DNA of 64,000 nucleotides, taken from the NCBI GenBank assembly GCA_032622095.1, contig CP136062.1:54605849-54669848 (forward strand), written 5' to 3'. The position numbers and the translations under genes are program-made. The notes beneath the pieces were generated by a model that saw only the letters and a list, made by a program, of their open reading frames with translations, had not been told where the DNA came from and did not search any database. The stretch is from Siphonodentalium dalli. Taxonomy: Eukaryota > Mollusca > Scaphopoda > Gadilida > Siphonodentaliidae. Below, in pieces: positions 22,527 to 35,814 of the stretch. Numbering within the stretch: position 1 is the stretch's first letter; the number at the start of each line of letters is the position of its first letter.

Positions 22527-25006
22527 TTAGTTATTATCTGTTCCTTAATAATGTAATTCACTGTTTGTGAAGGTCTCAACTCGAAATTTCACGATTTTAG
22601 TGACTTTTTGAGAGATTTTGCTTTGCGACACTTACAATTATGGAATTTCTCCTGTGTAATTAATTGAATGTTTATTACAATATTGGCTCACAAAGATCAC
22701 CTGCAGCGAAGTATATCATTAATGGACAGATACTAACTAAGAAATATATTTCCCGTGTTATGTTTTCGACATTATAAGGTTCCCTGTCAAAACTTCAAAA
22801 AGTTCCAGGGTTTTGTGGTTGTGGAATATGATCTCTACGGGCGTTACCATAGAGATTCATGGCATGATCTAGCGGGATTGATGCAGAACAACAATAAATG
22901 AAGCGAAAACTCTTGCGGTGATGATGCTAAAAGACAATAATGACATTTCTTCCTGTATTCGAGTTGAAATTTCGCATAGAGGCGGCAGGGGGTTAATAAA
23001 ACATTTGCAGGAAGGTATGCCGGAGTGAGTGGGTGGTTCGAGAGACAAGAAACGCATTTTTTTACAACCTTATGCAAATTGTTTACTAAAGAACCTTTCT
23101 GCCCATATTTGACATTTGTAACATTTTAGAACATATTATAACTGCGAAAAACACCATATTTATTTACTGGGACCTCATATGGGCCTTAGTGGAGATGTCA
23201 TTAAGCTAAGGCATGTTGCATATGGGACGGTGAGGTGAAAAAAGTTCCTTCGCGGCACCCTTTGGAAAGAAGCTTCGAGAAATGTAAAATTGAAATAAAT
23301 AAACTTCCCCTGATGTAACTAAGACATTTAAGCCTAGATCATTGTGTGCATGGATGAAGAGCGAGCAAATGTCTCAAATATTAATGGCTAGAAAATAACT
23401 GTCATCAATGCATCGAGTTAATCAGTGAATTATTTGCATGTGTATCAAGTCAGATGATCTGTTACGCTCACAACACCTAAAGTATCCAAGTCCGGCATAA
23501 AGACTGCTAGTCATTTAGTACAAGAAAACCATAATCAGAAATGGTAACGCCCTCAAGATTATATTATTAGCCATAAATATAAATTATAATATAAAATATA
23601 TTGGTTACATGAATTCACCGCCTCAGAATTCCGTTAAAACAACTAATCCTTCGAATTATTACAAACAACTACGGCTTATTACTGCAGGTTTCTCATTCAC
23701 CACACCAGAACGCTTCTAAATGCGGATAAAAAAATCGGAGGTATTGTGTTCCCGCCAAGAGTGCATGGTCCAGCCATTGTTCATACATAAACATCGAAAG
23801 CAATTCATTCACTTTTTCCATACAGTAGGCCGGGGTGGGTGGGTGCTTGGTTCAGCTGCGAAAAAAGTCACTTTTTTCCAAGTGGTCACAGTTTTTTCCT
23901 CTTACAACATTTCTGAAATATAATTGCCTCAAAGTGTTCAGCATCATTGTTATAGTATGTATGACACTTAGGTCATGGCTTAGGTGGGGGTAGTTATTGT
24001 GGATATAGGCATAATGCTTCTCAGAAATCCCGGTTACAAACCAACACTCACAATTTCGTCTTTTGCATCAGATCACATTGTCAAGTACCAACGCCACTGG
24101 TTCAAGATGAAAATGGACAGTTATGACACCCATGATTAAAGTAAATAAAAATGAATAAAGCTATTCATTTATATCATTAATGTTTACTCGTTAGACCTGA
24201 TCAGACAGCATAAGAGGCAAAAGGTTACAATACACCAAATGCTTTACATAGGCCTCAGTGTTAACAAATCCCGTTGGCCTGTATTCGCAGGAAAGCTTTG
24301 ATCCTGCACGAGTATTTGAAATTAAAGAACGTCCTTTTAGACACACAGAAATGTGCCCAAAAGTACTTGTGAACGTGGTAAATCACACTGCAGCTTGACA
24401 AACGTCACACTACCCTTAAAATTGAGAAAAAAATGACATCGAAAAAAAACACAAACACGTCCCATGAATTATTCGCCATTTGCACAACCATAACCGTTAC
24501 CATGTGGTTATATTTGATGTTTCTCGACGGGAAACACATTTGTGCATTTATTCGTGCACTTTTCATCCATGTATCATTGACCATTCAGCTGCCAGAATTT
24601 GTTTTATGCTGATCCTAGCTTGGTAGTGCCAGTGGAAATAACTCTACTAATTTGTATTTGGTGTATTGTAACCAAAACATGGAAATCTCATCATGCTAGA
24701 AAGTATTAAATGCTATTTAAAGCCACATCCATATTTTGTTTCAATTTTTTAGTTTAATTTATTGTTGTTTTTTTTGACACACTATTTAGCATAAATGTTT
24801 TGCCTAAATATTTATTTTATATTTTCGATACAGTTGTATTTGAAGTGATTACAGCAAGCATTGGAAATATGGTAAAATGTTCATATAACTTGTTTACAAG
24901 TCATGAGTCAATTGATAAACAAAAATAAACAGGATAACAATGGGTGCTGCAGGTTTATGGGATTCTTATCTGTTCTCAGACTTTATAACTGAAACAAATA
25001 CCAAGC
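22527..25006. other. No gene supported; dispersed repeat fragments
   Basis: Fragments of the GGCCGGGGTGGGTGGGT family lie near 22985-23045 and 23825-23870. Short ORFs show no domain. Confidence 0.35.
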
Positions 25007-25200
25007 CTAAATGGTGAGACTACAGAGTTTTATGTAAAATGTGGGTTGGTACCCTGCAAGAAATTGGAAACAAATTTCCTTTAAATAAGGGGTGATTTGG
25101 CTGGATTTGGAGGTAAAAAGGTGGTGAGTACCCCGCATGAAATTGGAAAAAAATATTGTTTCCTTCAAATAGGGGGGTGGTGGGTACACAAGACCACCAA
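25007..25200. repeat. Tandem pair, about 75-bp unit
   Basis: TGGTACCCTGCAAGAAATTGG...TTTAAATAAGGGGTG is followed by GAGTACCCCGCATGAAATTGG...TTCAAATAGGGGGGTG. ORFs in three frames on the minus strand are repeat artefacts. Confidence 0.6.
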
Positions 25201-25942
25201 TAGGCTACATGGTTACTGTTACTAAGCACCACAAGCCATCTCAATCTCGCTACATATTCATTACTAAAATGGCTTCCGATGAGAACGGACTATGTTGTTA
25301 AACGCCATGTAACATGATAATTTAGTTTCTTTCTGAGTTTCACGATTTTCAAGATACCTATGTTTGTATATATGCATCTTATAAAAGTGACTGTCGTTAG
25401 ATATAATCAAAAATAGAACCAGATTTAAACAAAAAACCAGGCGTGATTGTAGGCCATTTCCGATAACCAACAAAGATCGATGTTTACGTTGTATCAAACT
25501 GTGAAAATGAAGCCATTATATAACTTCAATATCAAATAGCAAATTTAACATCGAAGCTATGCTAATAGTTCACACCTTGATGAAATAAACCAAACGGAGG
25601 TGTACATGTGGTAATTAATCTATAATCCCTCTTTTGTCGAAATAAATATAACGATATCAGTTTCCCATACCTCGAGCCCCGGTGACATCAGACCGGATGC
25701 AAAGGATTATCAAATAATGGTCTTTTAAAATTCCACATCCTATTTTTCCGTCACTAAAGTACATTAAAGAAAACGCCGACTATCATGGAGTCAGTTACAT
25801 GTGGCAATAATGGCACAAAGTGAACTCGTTCGGTGAAGGTTGCGTGTATACACCGCAAAACACGTGCAATGTGTGAAATTTCGTGTAATTCTCTTGGAAA
25901 ACATCTGTTGATTCTCATTTACACGTACATTGTCGCATTAAT

Positions 25943-26002
25943 ATGGAGGAAGCTTTAGATTCTCAAATGGATTCAGTAAAACGTTCGCAGGAGATCCTAC
26001 AG
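25943..26002 (+). CDS. Possible first coding exon, unrecognised gene
   Basis: An ATG in acceptable context (TTAATATGG) opens 20 codons (MEEALDSQM, then VKRSQEILQ) that stop at a good donor, CAG/GTTAGT, in phase 0. The acidic and polar start is plausible for a cytosolic or nuclear protein. No downstream exon was identified before the repeat at 26690, so the call rests on start context and donor alone. Confidence 0.25.
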
Positions 26003-26689
26003 GTTAGTGTGAATAGCAGACATTTGAACTCAATTACCACGGTGTTATAACAGCAACACATGTATACATTTATAACGAAAAACACTTCACATAAAACAAA
26101 TACTCGCGGCACAATTAATATTCATAACGCATCATCGATCGGGACTACTATTTCCACGTTTTAGTTTGAAATCTGTTATATTAATATTGGAATTTAAATA
26201 ACATTAGGATCCGAGTGTGGTCGTTGGCATTGTTTAATCCAGCGTAAACAGGTGTCTTAGTTACTTTTTTATTTAGGAAACCGAACTAAAACATGTATAT
26301 AAATATCGTTCGTCAACCGGACATGTCCCCCATGTACTTTTCAACACCATTGTAGCTTTTTAACACATATTTTGCTCTCGTGTTCGTAAATTTCCTATGG
26401 GTTACAATGGTTGTTAAGGAGCCGCCTGTGGTGTCTTTCGTATCACTAGGCAGGCACATGTCGCTTCGGCGATTTAGCTATCGACTCATTGGCTTTAATT
26501 TAAATTGGGGCGGTACCTACGGATATGTCCATTGTTACATATTGCAACTATAAGACATCCAGCGGATACACACCCCACGAAAACCCGAAATGTGTTGTCC
26601 TGCGAGAAATCCCATCGCTATAGCTCAATTTGACACGGCCAGATTAGCCTTCCTACAATATCCATAAGCAAGATCATTTATTATATGAT
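26003..26689. other. No gene seen
   Basis: It may be intron if the exon at 25943 is real. No second exon is recognisable. Confidence 0.3.
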
Positions 26690-27057
26690 CATAAGTTTCT
26701 TTTCCAATTCCTATGTTAAAACGTAATGAAACAATCGAGATATCTAATGATGTTCACCTCATTAATCAAACAAGAGGTTAATAACAGTTCTGAGTGACGT
26801 CAGATACTTCAGGGGTTAACATAACTTATTATCAGACCTGAAAATAGATAGGATTTTCCCAGCGACGTTCAACGTCACAACGTCTTGTCCAATCAAAGCC
26901 CGTTTCATATAATAAAACAGTTATCGCATTGTTTCTTGGTTGACACGAGGAATTGTCAGCCCTTGGAAGTCAATATTCACCAAGGCCTACGACCTTGGTG
27001 AATATTGACTTCCTCGGGTTGACAATTACTCGTGTCAACCTCGAAACAATGCAATAA
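26690..27057 (-). repeat. Inverted copy of the repeat at 5361-6490, uninterrupted
   Basis: The minus strand reads the same blocks as 5361-5605 followed directly by those of 6411-6490. Its head, 26921-27057, is a palindrome of about 137 bp whose arms (GGAAGTCAATATTCACCAAG and complement) meet around CCTACGA. Confidence 0.75.
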
Positions 27058-27799
27058 CTGTATAATATTATATACCCATGATTTTAATTATAGAATATAA
27101 CATATATTGGTTTCGCGAATGACCAACTCAGAATTCCGTTAAAATAACAATAACAACCAGCACCTACTTAACGAACCGGCGGTCGACTCGGCCGTCTCCG
27201 ACCACAATCATCAGTGGGCTGCAGAACGAAACATATCTATAAAAGTTGAAATATAAGACTTACAAATTATCTTTTAAATTTCTTTTATTGGTAATTGACA
27301 TAGCTTGTCATAAACCAAAAATCAACATTATTTGAAGGACATTAAACGAAATTGAAATCCCCAACTACACCTTTTACCGGTGACCGGCCTCCGGATCGCG
27401 CAGTTCGACTTTTAAATAAACCGGAAAAACCAATTTTCTATTTATAAAAGTCCCATCGGCCCACATGTTTCTAATATTTGGCCACCAGTATACACCCGAT
27501 GGGCGTTAATAATTGAAGTTGCTCCACTAGACTAACACAAGTGGTGTGGAATAATGCTAGCTAGCTAATGGGCTGTTAACCGACTAATCAGGAAATAGTT
27601 AGAAATTGTGGAATTGTGTGTATATCCAATTGCAGCCTGGCAAATATCCTCTCCATGTATTTATTTTTAAAATGTGCCAACTATAATTGGATTGGAGCTT
27701 AACAGCTGATATGTCATGGATATGTCTACAAAATGTCAACAGTAACTCGAAAATGAAGAATGAGATCACTGTCCTGGGTATCAGCTCAAAATTTGTTAC
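27058..27799. other. No gene seen
   Basis: 27590-27830 holds short overlapping ORFs on both strands with no domain. Confidence 0.35.
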
Positions 27800-28167
27800 A
27801 GCCAATATGTGGCCCGCCATATCAAATCCAATTGTAAGTCGGGATTTTTTTTACCCTGTGCCAATGCATTCTCTTATATATGCGAGTCGACCATAGGTCG
27901 CCTCGCATATATAAGAGAATGCATTGGCCTAACAATTTTTTACAATTTTAATAATTTTTTCTTGTATTCTTTAACAATTTTATAATTTTACCCATACAGA
28001 GCCCCAGACAAACATGAGCAGACGAAACTCTTCTATATTCTTCTATATATGCGTGGAGCACCCTGCAGGGTAATGCATGTTTTTTATTTTTTGTCCTAAA
28101 AAATGTAAGAAACATTTATTAAAAAAAAATGCTAAAATATTGTTAGGCCAATGCATTCTCTTATATA
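27800..28167 (+). mobile_element. Palindrome-ended element, copy E
   Basis: The flank (CCGCCATATCAAATCCA, TAAGTCGGGATTTTTTTTA) leads into CCCTGTG and the 69-bp palindrome at 27860-27928. An internal spacer with CCCATACAGAGCCCCAGAC and CACCCTGCAGGGTAATGCAT follows, then a second palindrome cut off at about 28167. The flank matches 53225-53268 in the same orientation, but the spacer is reversed relative to that copy. Confidence 0.8.
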
Positions 28168-28930
28168 TACACATGTTTGGTTCATGTAATAGCTTGCATG
28201 GGAAAATGATATCTCATTGGATATGCAGGGGATGTGCTAGGAAATGTTTTAATTTGTTTTTTGAAAATTGGATGCATTTGCCTTATACAGTAAGTTATAC
28301 ATTGTACGAGTGTTAGTGTGCACCGATCAGCTTCTGGTGGGTTACTGTAGTTGTCCACTACTTCGGTGCATTATAATTTCCATTTAGCAGTGTTGATCAC
28401 CCAGGTAGACCTAGCATACTCTCAGCATACACTCACCTGGAATGTATGTGGTAGACAAATGGCTATCAGCCAGTATTGGAAAAAATATTTTTCAATTAAA
28501 ACAGCTTCTGAAATAAGTAATTTGAACTAAAGGAGATAAAGTGATATCAGGAGAGTTTTATGAGGTTTTACACCAAAATTAGTGAAATTTGGGGATGTCA
28601 AATATTTGGGAGTAAAAAATAATTGTTTTTGCAGGTTTGGGGGTGGTGAGTCCCCTAAAATGCCAGATGCAAAAAAGACGGCATACCTTCCTGCAAATTG
28701 TTTACTACCCCCCTTGATAGAGGTGCGGTTTTGTGCGAGCCTTTTCTCATAAAAAGCGGGTCATTATGTCTAAACCTATAAATAATACTTTGACTAAATA
28801 ACTGGTCTACTTGGTTGCAATGAAAAATAATTTGTTTTGAAATTCGGCAAAAAAAAAAAAACCAACATCGGGCATATTTAACTATCGAGAAGCGGACTTT
28901 TGACCGAATCACATTCAAGTGATTACAGAG
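28168..28930. other. No gene supported
   Basis: 28640-28700 carries a fragment related to the repeat near 22985 in reverse orientation. Confidence 0.35.
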
Positions 28931-28936
28931 TGTGCC

Positions 28937-29665
28937 CGCCTCCTGTGTCCTTTTTATATGACGTCCACTGCACGAAAATGGAATGTATACTTAGCACAAA
29001 TTAGGTATAAATGCCAATAATTTTCACATATATCCGAATTTTTCGTCAGCACCACCACCGGCGAAGAGGAAGAAGAAAACGAAGACGAAGAAACGATGAA
29101 AAATTCATCGAAAAATGCTTTTTTCTCTTTTTGTTTTTTTTTCTGTTTTGATATTAAAGGCAAAAATGAGGGGTTCAGGGGAGGACCACTCGGTCCTTCC
29201 GACAATGCCGGGGCTAGCCCCCAAAAACACTCCCTATATATCCGAATTTATGCACTGCAGTACTCGGTCGTGTACTTCCTTATTGTTCATTGACTCCCCT
29301 CTACAATATGACAGCTGGTAAAGTGTCAAATGACAAACTCGAGTAAAAATAGAATTACTTTATAATATACGCTCCGTTTTGTTTTGAAATTCGGCAGTGT
29401 GACCTCAGGTAATGCGTCCTTTTACTTCCTTATTGTTGTGTTTTGAAATTCGGCAGTGTGCATGACCTCACGTACTGCGTCATTTTACTTCCTTATTGTT
29501 TTGTTTTTAAATTCGGCAGCGTGACCTCACCTATACTGCGTCCTTTTTATATGACGTCCACTGCACTAAAATGGAACTCGCTCGCGTACTTCCTTATTGT
29601 TCATCATTATTGACACCCCTCGACAATATGACAGCTGGTAAAGTGTCAAATGACAAACTCGAGTG
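28937..29665. repeat. Irregular tandem repeats
   Basis: TTTTATATGACGTCCACTGCA occurs at about 28950 and 29550. GACAGCTGGTAAAGTGTCAA occurs at about 29310 and 29630. GAAATTCGGCAGTGTG with TTACTTCCTTATTGTT recurs three times in 29380-29520. Confidence 0.7.
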
Positions 29666-30983
29666 TAATGATGAGTTATTGGCCTCATTTCATGCTTAAA
29701 ATATCTGAAGAAGAACAAAACGATCATGTTAACCGCCATATGAGGATATTCTTTGGACAGTAAAGGCGAGAGGTATTGTAAACTTTATGTTGTCAGAAAT
29801 GAAAAACCAGTACTCGCGGGGTTTTTCAGTGCAAAGCTTTGGAAGCATCAAGTCACGTAGCTCCCATGCGATGTGGAAGCTTTGAGTATTGCCTCAGTAC
29901 TGAAACATTTTAGCCCGTATTTTGTGCAATCAGAGAATCGCGTGTGCATTTTGACTAATAGCAAGCAAACCATGCATATTATCATCCAGCGAATTCCGCT
30001 CGAGCTATCGACTTGGTGGGGGGGTTGGAACTTTGGTACACACAGGTGTATTATGCACGATAATGCATGCTACATCTCGCTCGGCCCCCTGGTGGCGGCG
30101 CGGTCGGCGAATGTTATTTTCGACGTATTTGCGTATATTCATAGCGAATTCAACAACAGCGTATGGGTTAATTTATTCACTCCCGCTACAGATAGCGACT
30201 TGCTCGATCTCTCGATCGCCCATGAATGCAGAGGGGTATTTTCTGCATGATATGGTGTCTCTTTCTGTGGTTACACAGCTAGGGGAGGTGCGGTCGGTAC
30301 CCTATTGAATTTTGCGCACCATACGGAACTGTTAGAGGTTAATAGTGCCGTTTCCGCTAGAGCTATCGACTTGAGGATTGGAACTTTGGTACATATACAG
30401 GTCTATTCTGCACGATAATGTATATGCCCCATCTCGCTCGGAACCCAGGGGAGGTGCTGTCGGGTGCGGTCGGTTGCGGTCGATTGCGGTCGATTTTTAG
30501 TAGGACCCGTATGAATTATGTTAATCCACAGTTAACCCTTTGAACCCTGGTTCTCTAAAGCGAGCTGTGCCCTGACCCGGGTCTCCCAGAGGTATTTTGA
30601 CCTATTGTAGACACGTGTTTATGCGCATGATATTGGTTATGTTCAAGTAGCGCCACAGGTCTGAAACATTACAGGTATGTTCCCCATGGACCATTGAGTA
30701 TTTTAAGATCGGGACACTTTGCCATATGATCACTCCCTGGCAACGGTTGCTAGGCAACTACCCGGAATTGAAATACAATGCAATTATAGCTTTTATCATC
30801 GTAAATAAGTGCTGGGAAATGGCGTTTTCGATTCAGTCAGCACCTTATTGTGAAATATTAGAAAATATCTAGCCAGAAGAGTGAAAATAACTGTTATATA
30901 AAGGTAGCAACGGTTGCTAAGCAAACACACCAAATGATCGAATGACTCCATTGCGCTGATAATACAATTGTATTATGCCCCAT
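29666..30983. other. Direct repeat pair at about 30000-30110 and 30360-30470, otherwise no gene
   Basis: GAGCTATCGACTTG, GGAACTTTGGTACA, CACGATAATG and CATCTCGCTCGG occur in the same order in both. The second copy ends in a short TGCGGTCGAT tandem. The ORF at 29873-30250 runs into the first copy and shows no domain. Confidence 0.55.
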
Positions 30984-31700
30984 GTAAGTGTGGTCGTGGT
31001 ACGCAAAAAAAGGGGTCAACCCAGAAGAAATTGGTATAGAAGCGATCTCGGTGTCATTCAACGCGGGAGAATCTCTGCTACAACATATCCAAAATCCGCT
31101 AAAATCCGCTTTGGGCAAAATCCAGTATCCAAGATGGCGTCCAACATGGCCGTCATTAGTCAAAAGAGATTCTGACTGAGATTAATTCGACATAATGAGA
31201 ACAAATGTTGCCATATTAATACAAATGTATACATTTTTGCGAAGGTAACGTATTATGCCACATGTCTATAGAAAAAATAGAACCCCTCGCCCCAGATGGC
31301 TGCCAAAATGGTGGCCTAAACTCGAAAAATTGAAATTTTTGCCTAATATCTTAAAGATCAATTCCTGTTGTTTGATAATGGTTCAGACTGGCGACATTGA
31401 TTAGTCATATTCATGTTAATTCATCATTGGAGCAATGAAAGATACCATAAATGGGGTCCCAAACTCATATACACCCTCAAAAATTTGATTTTACAGAACG
31501 CGGTATAAAATTCCACAAATATCGCCATTGGGATTCCAGTCGTATATCAACAAGAAATGGACAGAACTGTACAATGTAAGTTGGGCATACCATTATCTAT
31601 AATTACTCCAATTCAATTAAACCCAAATTGGCGCTTTGTCTTAAAATGACTGCCAAAATGGCGGTCAAAATATGGAAAATGGCAGATATTTAGAATGGTC
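30984..31700 (+). repeat. Left arm of a long inverted-repeat pair
   Basis: About 700 bp are matched in reverse by 34600-35325: AGTGTGGTCGT, GAATCTC, CATATCCAAAATCCGCT, CAAGATGGCGTCCAACATGG, TTAAAGATCAATTCCTGTTG, TCAACAAGAAATGGACAGAA. A further partial copy in the same orientation follows at 31690-31850. The family also appears, more diverged, at 55900 and 58895. Confidence 0.8.
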
Positions 31701-34599
31701 GTCAGAGGGTTAGACCCAGAAGGAATTGGTAAAGAAACGGTTTTGTTGTCATTCGACGCGGGAGAATCTCGTGTATAACATATCCAAAATCCGCTGAAAT
31801 CCGCTTTGGGGAAAATACAGAATTCAAGATGGCGTCCAACATGGTCGCCAATAATAATGAAAATGGCAAATATGTAGTTATTCACGAAAACCCATTCGAC
31901 AAAACGCCAATTCGGCACCAATACACATCATTGATTGAAATCAATGTTTTTTGTGGGTATGAGTAGCCAATCACGATTCAAAATGCTAAGATGGCTACCA
32001 AAAATGGCCAGCGAAAATTGTCGAAATTTAAGTTCTGCTCAGAGGAAAGCCGAAACAACACTTCGGTTGTGAGCTAACGATGACAGACCTATTAAACATG
32101 TTGCCAATAATCTACTACCACAATCAGTTAAGCCCGAAATGTTCCAACTAAGCAGTATCTACTGCAGGAACCAACACGATGTCCACTTATTACGAGGGAC
32201 TATCTGGAAATTAATTAAAAATAAATTAAAATGCTACGAATCTGGATTATTTGAAAACACAGTGTCAACATTTCTACTTATAACGACTATTCGGAACATC
32301 AATTATATGGGCATCGGTGGTCTAGTACGGAAGCATCAGGCTATAATAGGTTTTCCAGTGCTGGCGAAAGTGAAAAGGACAGGAGGGAAAAGCGAATAAT
32401 CTGGGGTTACTTAATTGGTGGGCAAGTTGGTTATCGGAGCTGGAGAGTTTCAAAGTAAAATTATTTTCTTCAATATCAAGAGGAAAAATGAAAATTCGCA
32501 CGTACATTGTATACCCTTCACACTTTATGTGACAATTCCGTGTCATGCGATTGTGTGTATATACATGTGGATATAAACATTCTAGTACATATATAGACGC
32601 ACCTATATCTTCTACACATTTAGTGAATTTCATCAATGATATGTAGACACAATGTGCGTCACGGCTGGATCTGACCCGTAGGCGTAAAGGTATCAACCAT
32701 TTAGCTTGATTAACTGGCATTTCAAGGTTGTCATTGGATAGAAATGCCACATGAACATGGTGATTAACAGCATGTTTGTCTAAGAAATGTGAACAATGAA
32801 CATGTTATTTTCCGGATGTTAGACAATCAAACTGCCACATAAGGCGTTCATCCATGCTCATCAGAGCACGAACTATGTGCAAATTAATGACACGAAAACT
32901 ATTTCATGCGGACGACGTACTCTAGACCTACATCCAACGTCATTTCCTATTAACTTTTATTGTTTGTACGGACGGTTTCGAGGTTTGAAAATCCCGCTTG
33001 TCCAAGAAAACCTCCACATACTTACGGAGTCGATGTGTAAACAGTGTATGGGGATAGTTTATTCATACATATATGTATTTGGCACACGTATTTTCTAGAA
33101 CATAAGAGATCACCATTTACCGGAGAGTTGATATCTGGGAAGAGATCAGAGTAAAACTACTTTTCTTACATGTCGAAATGGGGAATCCAAGGGCTACATT
33201 TAGTTCCAGCTTGAAACTTGAAAATGATGGCCGAGCCCGAATAGTTAATATTTCGTCGCATGAGTGCTATAATGTAACCCACATTTTCAACTTTCCGAGA
33301 AAATGAAGGTTGAAGTTTTTAGACAACATTTCTCCTAATGTTGACAAAGCATGACGTATTGTTGTATTTATCCCAATGAAAACTGACATTAGCTGTTCAT
33401 TGAACCACATATTGTTTTCTGTTTATTCCCTCGTTTTCTTTTAAAAAGCAATAGCTTGTTTGGAGATATGACATTTTGCGTATGCCAGCGACGATTCGTT
33501 TCCGTGCTATAATGAAGTTATGCTAATAAATGCAGATTAAGCTAAATATGGTGGCAATCGCATGTGTCTATGAACTAAAAAGTGCCTATTCTACACTATG
33601 AAAATTCACCCATGTGCATCATCATACAGAAATGTGTGGAACAATCACAAAATTTAAATCACCAAATGATCACGTGACTAACATGGAGATACTGCCATAT
33701 AGCACACATTTTAGAATTCACAAACACAAAACAGAAGTCACGTGGACAACCTGAAGCGTCCGATTGGCTGCTGTTGGACATACGACCTCATAGCACGAAT
33801 AATTGTAAAGTTCGCTGGAGATACGACATTTTCTTCACTGGTTTGTGCGAATATTTGTCATCCAATGCAAGGACAGTTTGGCCCATCGGATTGGATTTTT
33901 TCTCACGATTCGAATGGTAGCAAATACTCATTTCCCGCCATAATGGATATACGACATTATAGCACTGATGAGTCGAGATTTTGTCAACCCGCGGGAAGCC
34001 ACCAACAGATTGAAAATAAATAGTTTTGATGTATATGAGCCACATACATGTATATGAGCCAACTATCAACTGCATCCACCACTCACAACTTCCATTATGT
34101 GATAAGCTGGGCAGAGTCTACCATTTTCGTTTTGGAAGCCATATTAGATAAAATTTATTGTTTCTTTTGGTCTATTTGAGATGGAATGTTCACAAATAAA
34201 AGAAACGATCAATTATTTTGTCGACAAGATCTGCTCATCCCTAAATATAAAATGTGACCAGAACCCCAAAGTCGATTTTGGTTAAATTTCATACCGCATT
34301 CGTTATAACTTATTAGTGAAGGACCGGAGTAAACTATGATCTAATCTATTAGAAATGTCATTGCTGTAATGATCAGTTGACACGATTATTGAAAGAATAT
34401 ACCCATTGTTTCCCAGTTCAGAGAGCAACAAGTGATAAACAGAAGTGATAGAAAATAGTATTTTTCACATCGGGTGGCCATTTTGGCAGCCATTTTTTGT
34501 ACTGATTTTTAAGTTTTTACATAGAGCTAGCATAATGGCATCATAAAGAGGTATACATTCGTATTTATTTAGTCAATTTTATTCATCAACCACTACTTA
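31701..34599. other. Interior between the inverted arms; no transposase found
   Basis: After the partial extra copy at 31690-31850 there are only short ORFs (for example 32139-32399, 32322-32750, 33742-34023) with no recognisable domain. Confidence 0.4.
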
Positions 34600-35325
34600 T
34601 AATGGATGAATGGCACTGTGATCAATATCCGCCATTTTCCATATTTTGACCGCCATTTTGGCAGCCATTTTGAGACAAAGCGCCAATTTGGGTTTCATTG
34701 AATTGGAGTATTTATAGATATTGGTATGCCCAACGTACATTGTACAGTTCTGTCCATTTCTTGTTGATATATGACTGTAATCACAATGGAGAGTTTTGTG
34801 GAATTTTATACCGCGTTCTGTAAAATCGAAGTTTTGAGGGTGTAGATGAGTCTGGGACCCCATTTATGGTATCTTTCATTGCTCCAATGATGAATTAACA
34901 TGAATATGACTAATCAATGTCGCCAGTCTGAACCATTATCAAACAACAGGAATTGATCTTTAAGATATTAGGCAAAAACTTCAAATGTTCGAGTTTAGGC
35001 CGCCATTTTGGCGGCCATCTGGGACGATGGGTTCCATTTGTGCCATAAACAGGTGGCTCAACATTTTACCTTTGCAAAAATGTATACATTTGTATACATA
35101 TGACAACATTTGTTCTCACTGTTATCGAATTAATCTCAGTCAGAGTATCTTTTGACTAACGGCAGCCATGTTGGACGCCATCTTGGATCCTGAATTTTCC
35201 CCAAAGCGGATTTTAGCGGATTTTGGATATGTTATACACGAGATTCTCCCGCGTCGAATGACACCAAAACCGCTTCTATACCAATTTCTTCCGGGTCGAA
35301 CCCTCTGACGACCACACTTAATGTT
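34600..35325 (-). repeat. Right arm of the long inverted-repeat pair
   Basis: Reverse complement of 30984-31700 by eye. The outer end reads GACGACCACACTTAATG. Whether the pair bounds one transposon or is two insertions in opposite orientation is open. Confidence 0.8.
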
Positions 35326-35396
35326 AGACATCGCATATGCGTATGGTGTTGGTTGTGTTGAAAAGGAGCCACATTTCTGAAACTTTGTATACACAT

Positions 35397-35520
35397 CAGG
35401 GTTGGTGCGATTACATGCTAATGTAATCGATTACGATTAAAATTACTTTTGATTTATATGATTACGATTACTGATTACATTTTTTCCAATGTAATCGATT
35501 ACGATTACAATTACATTGTA
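35397..35520. repeat. GATTAC-rich left end of an element, hAT-like
   Basis: It starts CAGGGTTGGTGCGATTAC and continues with several TAATCGATTACGATTA words. A similar, inverted block lies at 38573-38697. I could not find a convincing 8-bp target duplication. Confidence 0.5.
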
Positions 35521-35814
35521 CATGTACATGTATTGGAAAGGTTTCATCATAAAGTTATGCACCGACTTATTGGGAATACATTATGTTTTATGTGTATTTA
35601 TTTATATAAATATATTTTAATATATTTATTATTTTCTTACATGCATTCAAAAAATTATAAATTATATTCACGTTCTGTTAGATTCAATACCCAACACAGA
35701 GAAGATAACACTAATATTTATTTGATGATCATCCGTTGTTAATCCTGATGAGGATTAAATGAGGCTGAACTCCATCAGTGCAGTAAATGACAAACCAGCT
35801 AATTAGGTCTACCG

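Noticed and set aside
22119-22556. ORFs on both strands encoding NSCARI-type repeats
   Set aside because: The DNA is a palindrome of 19-bp palindromic units, so both strands give similar open frames. No start context or domain supports a protein.
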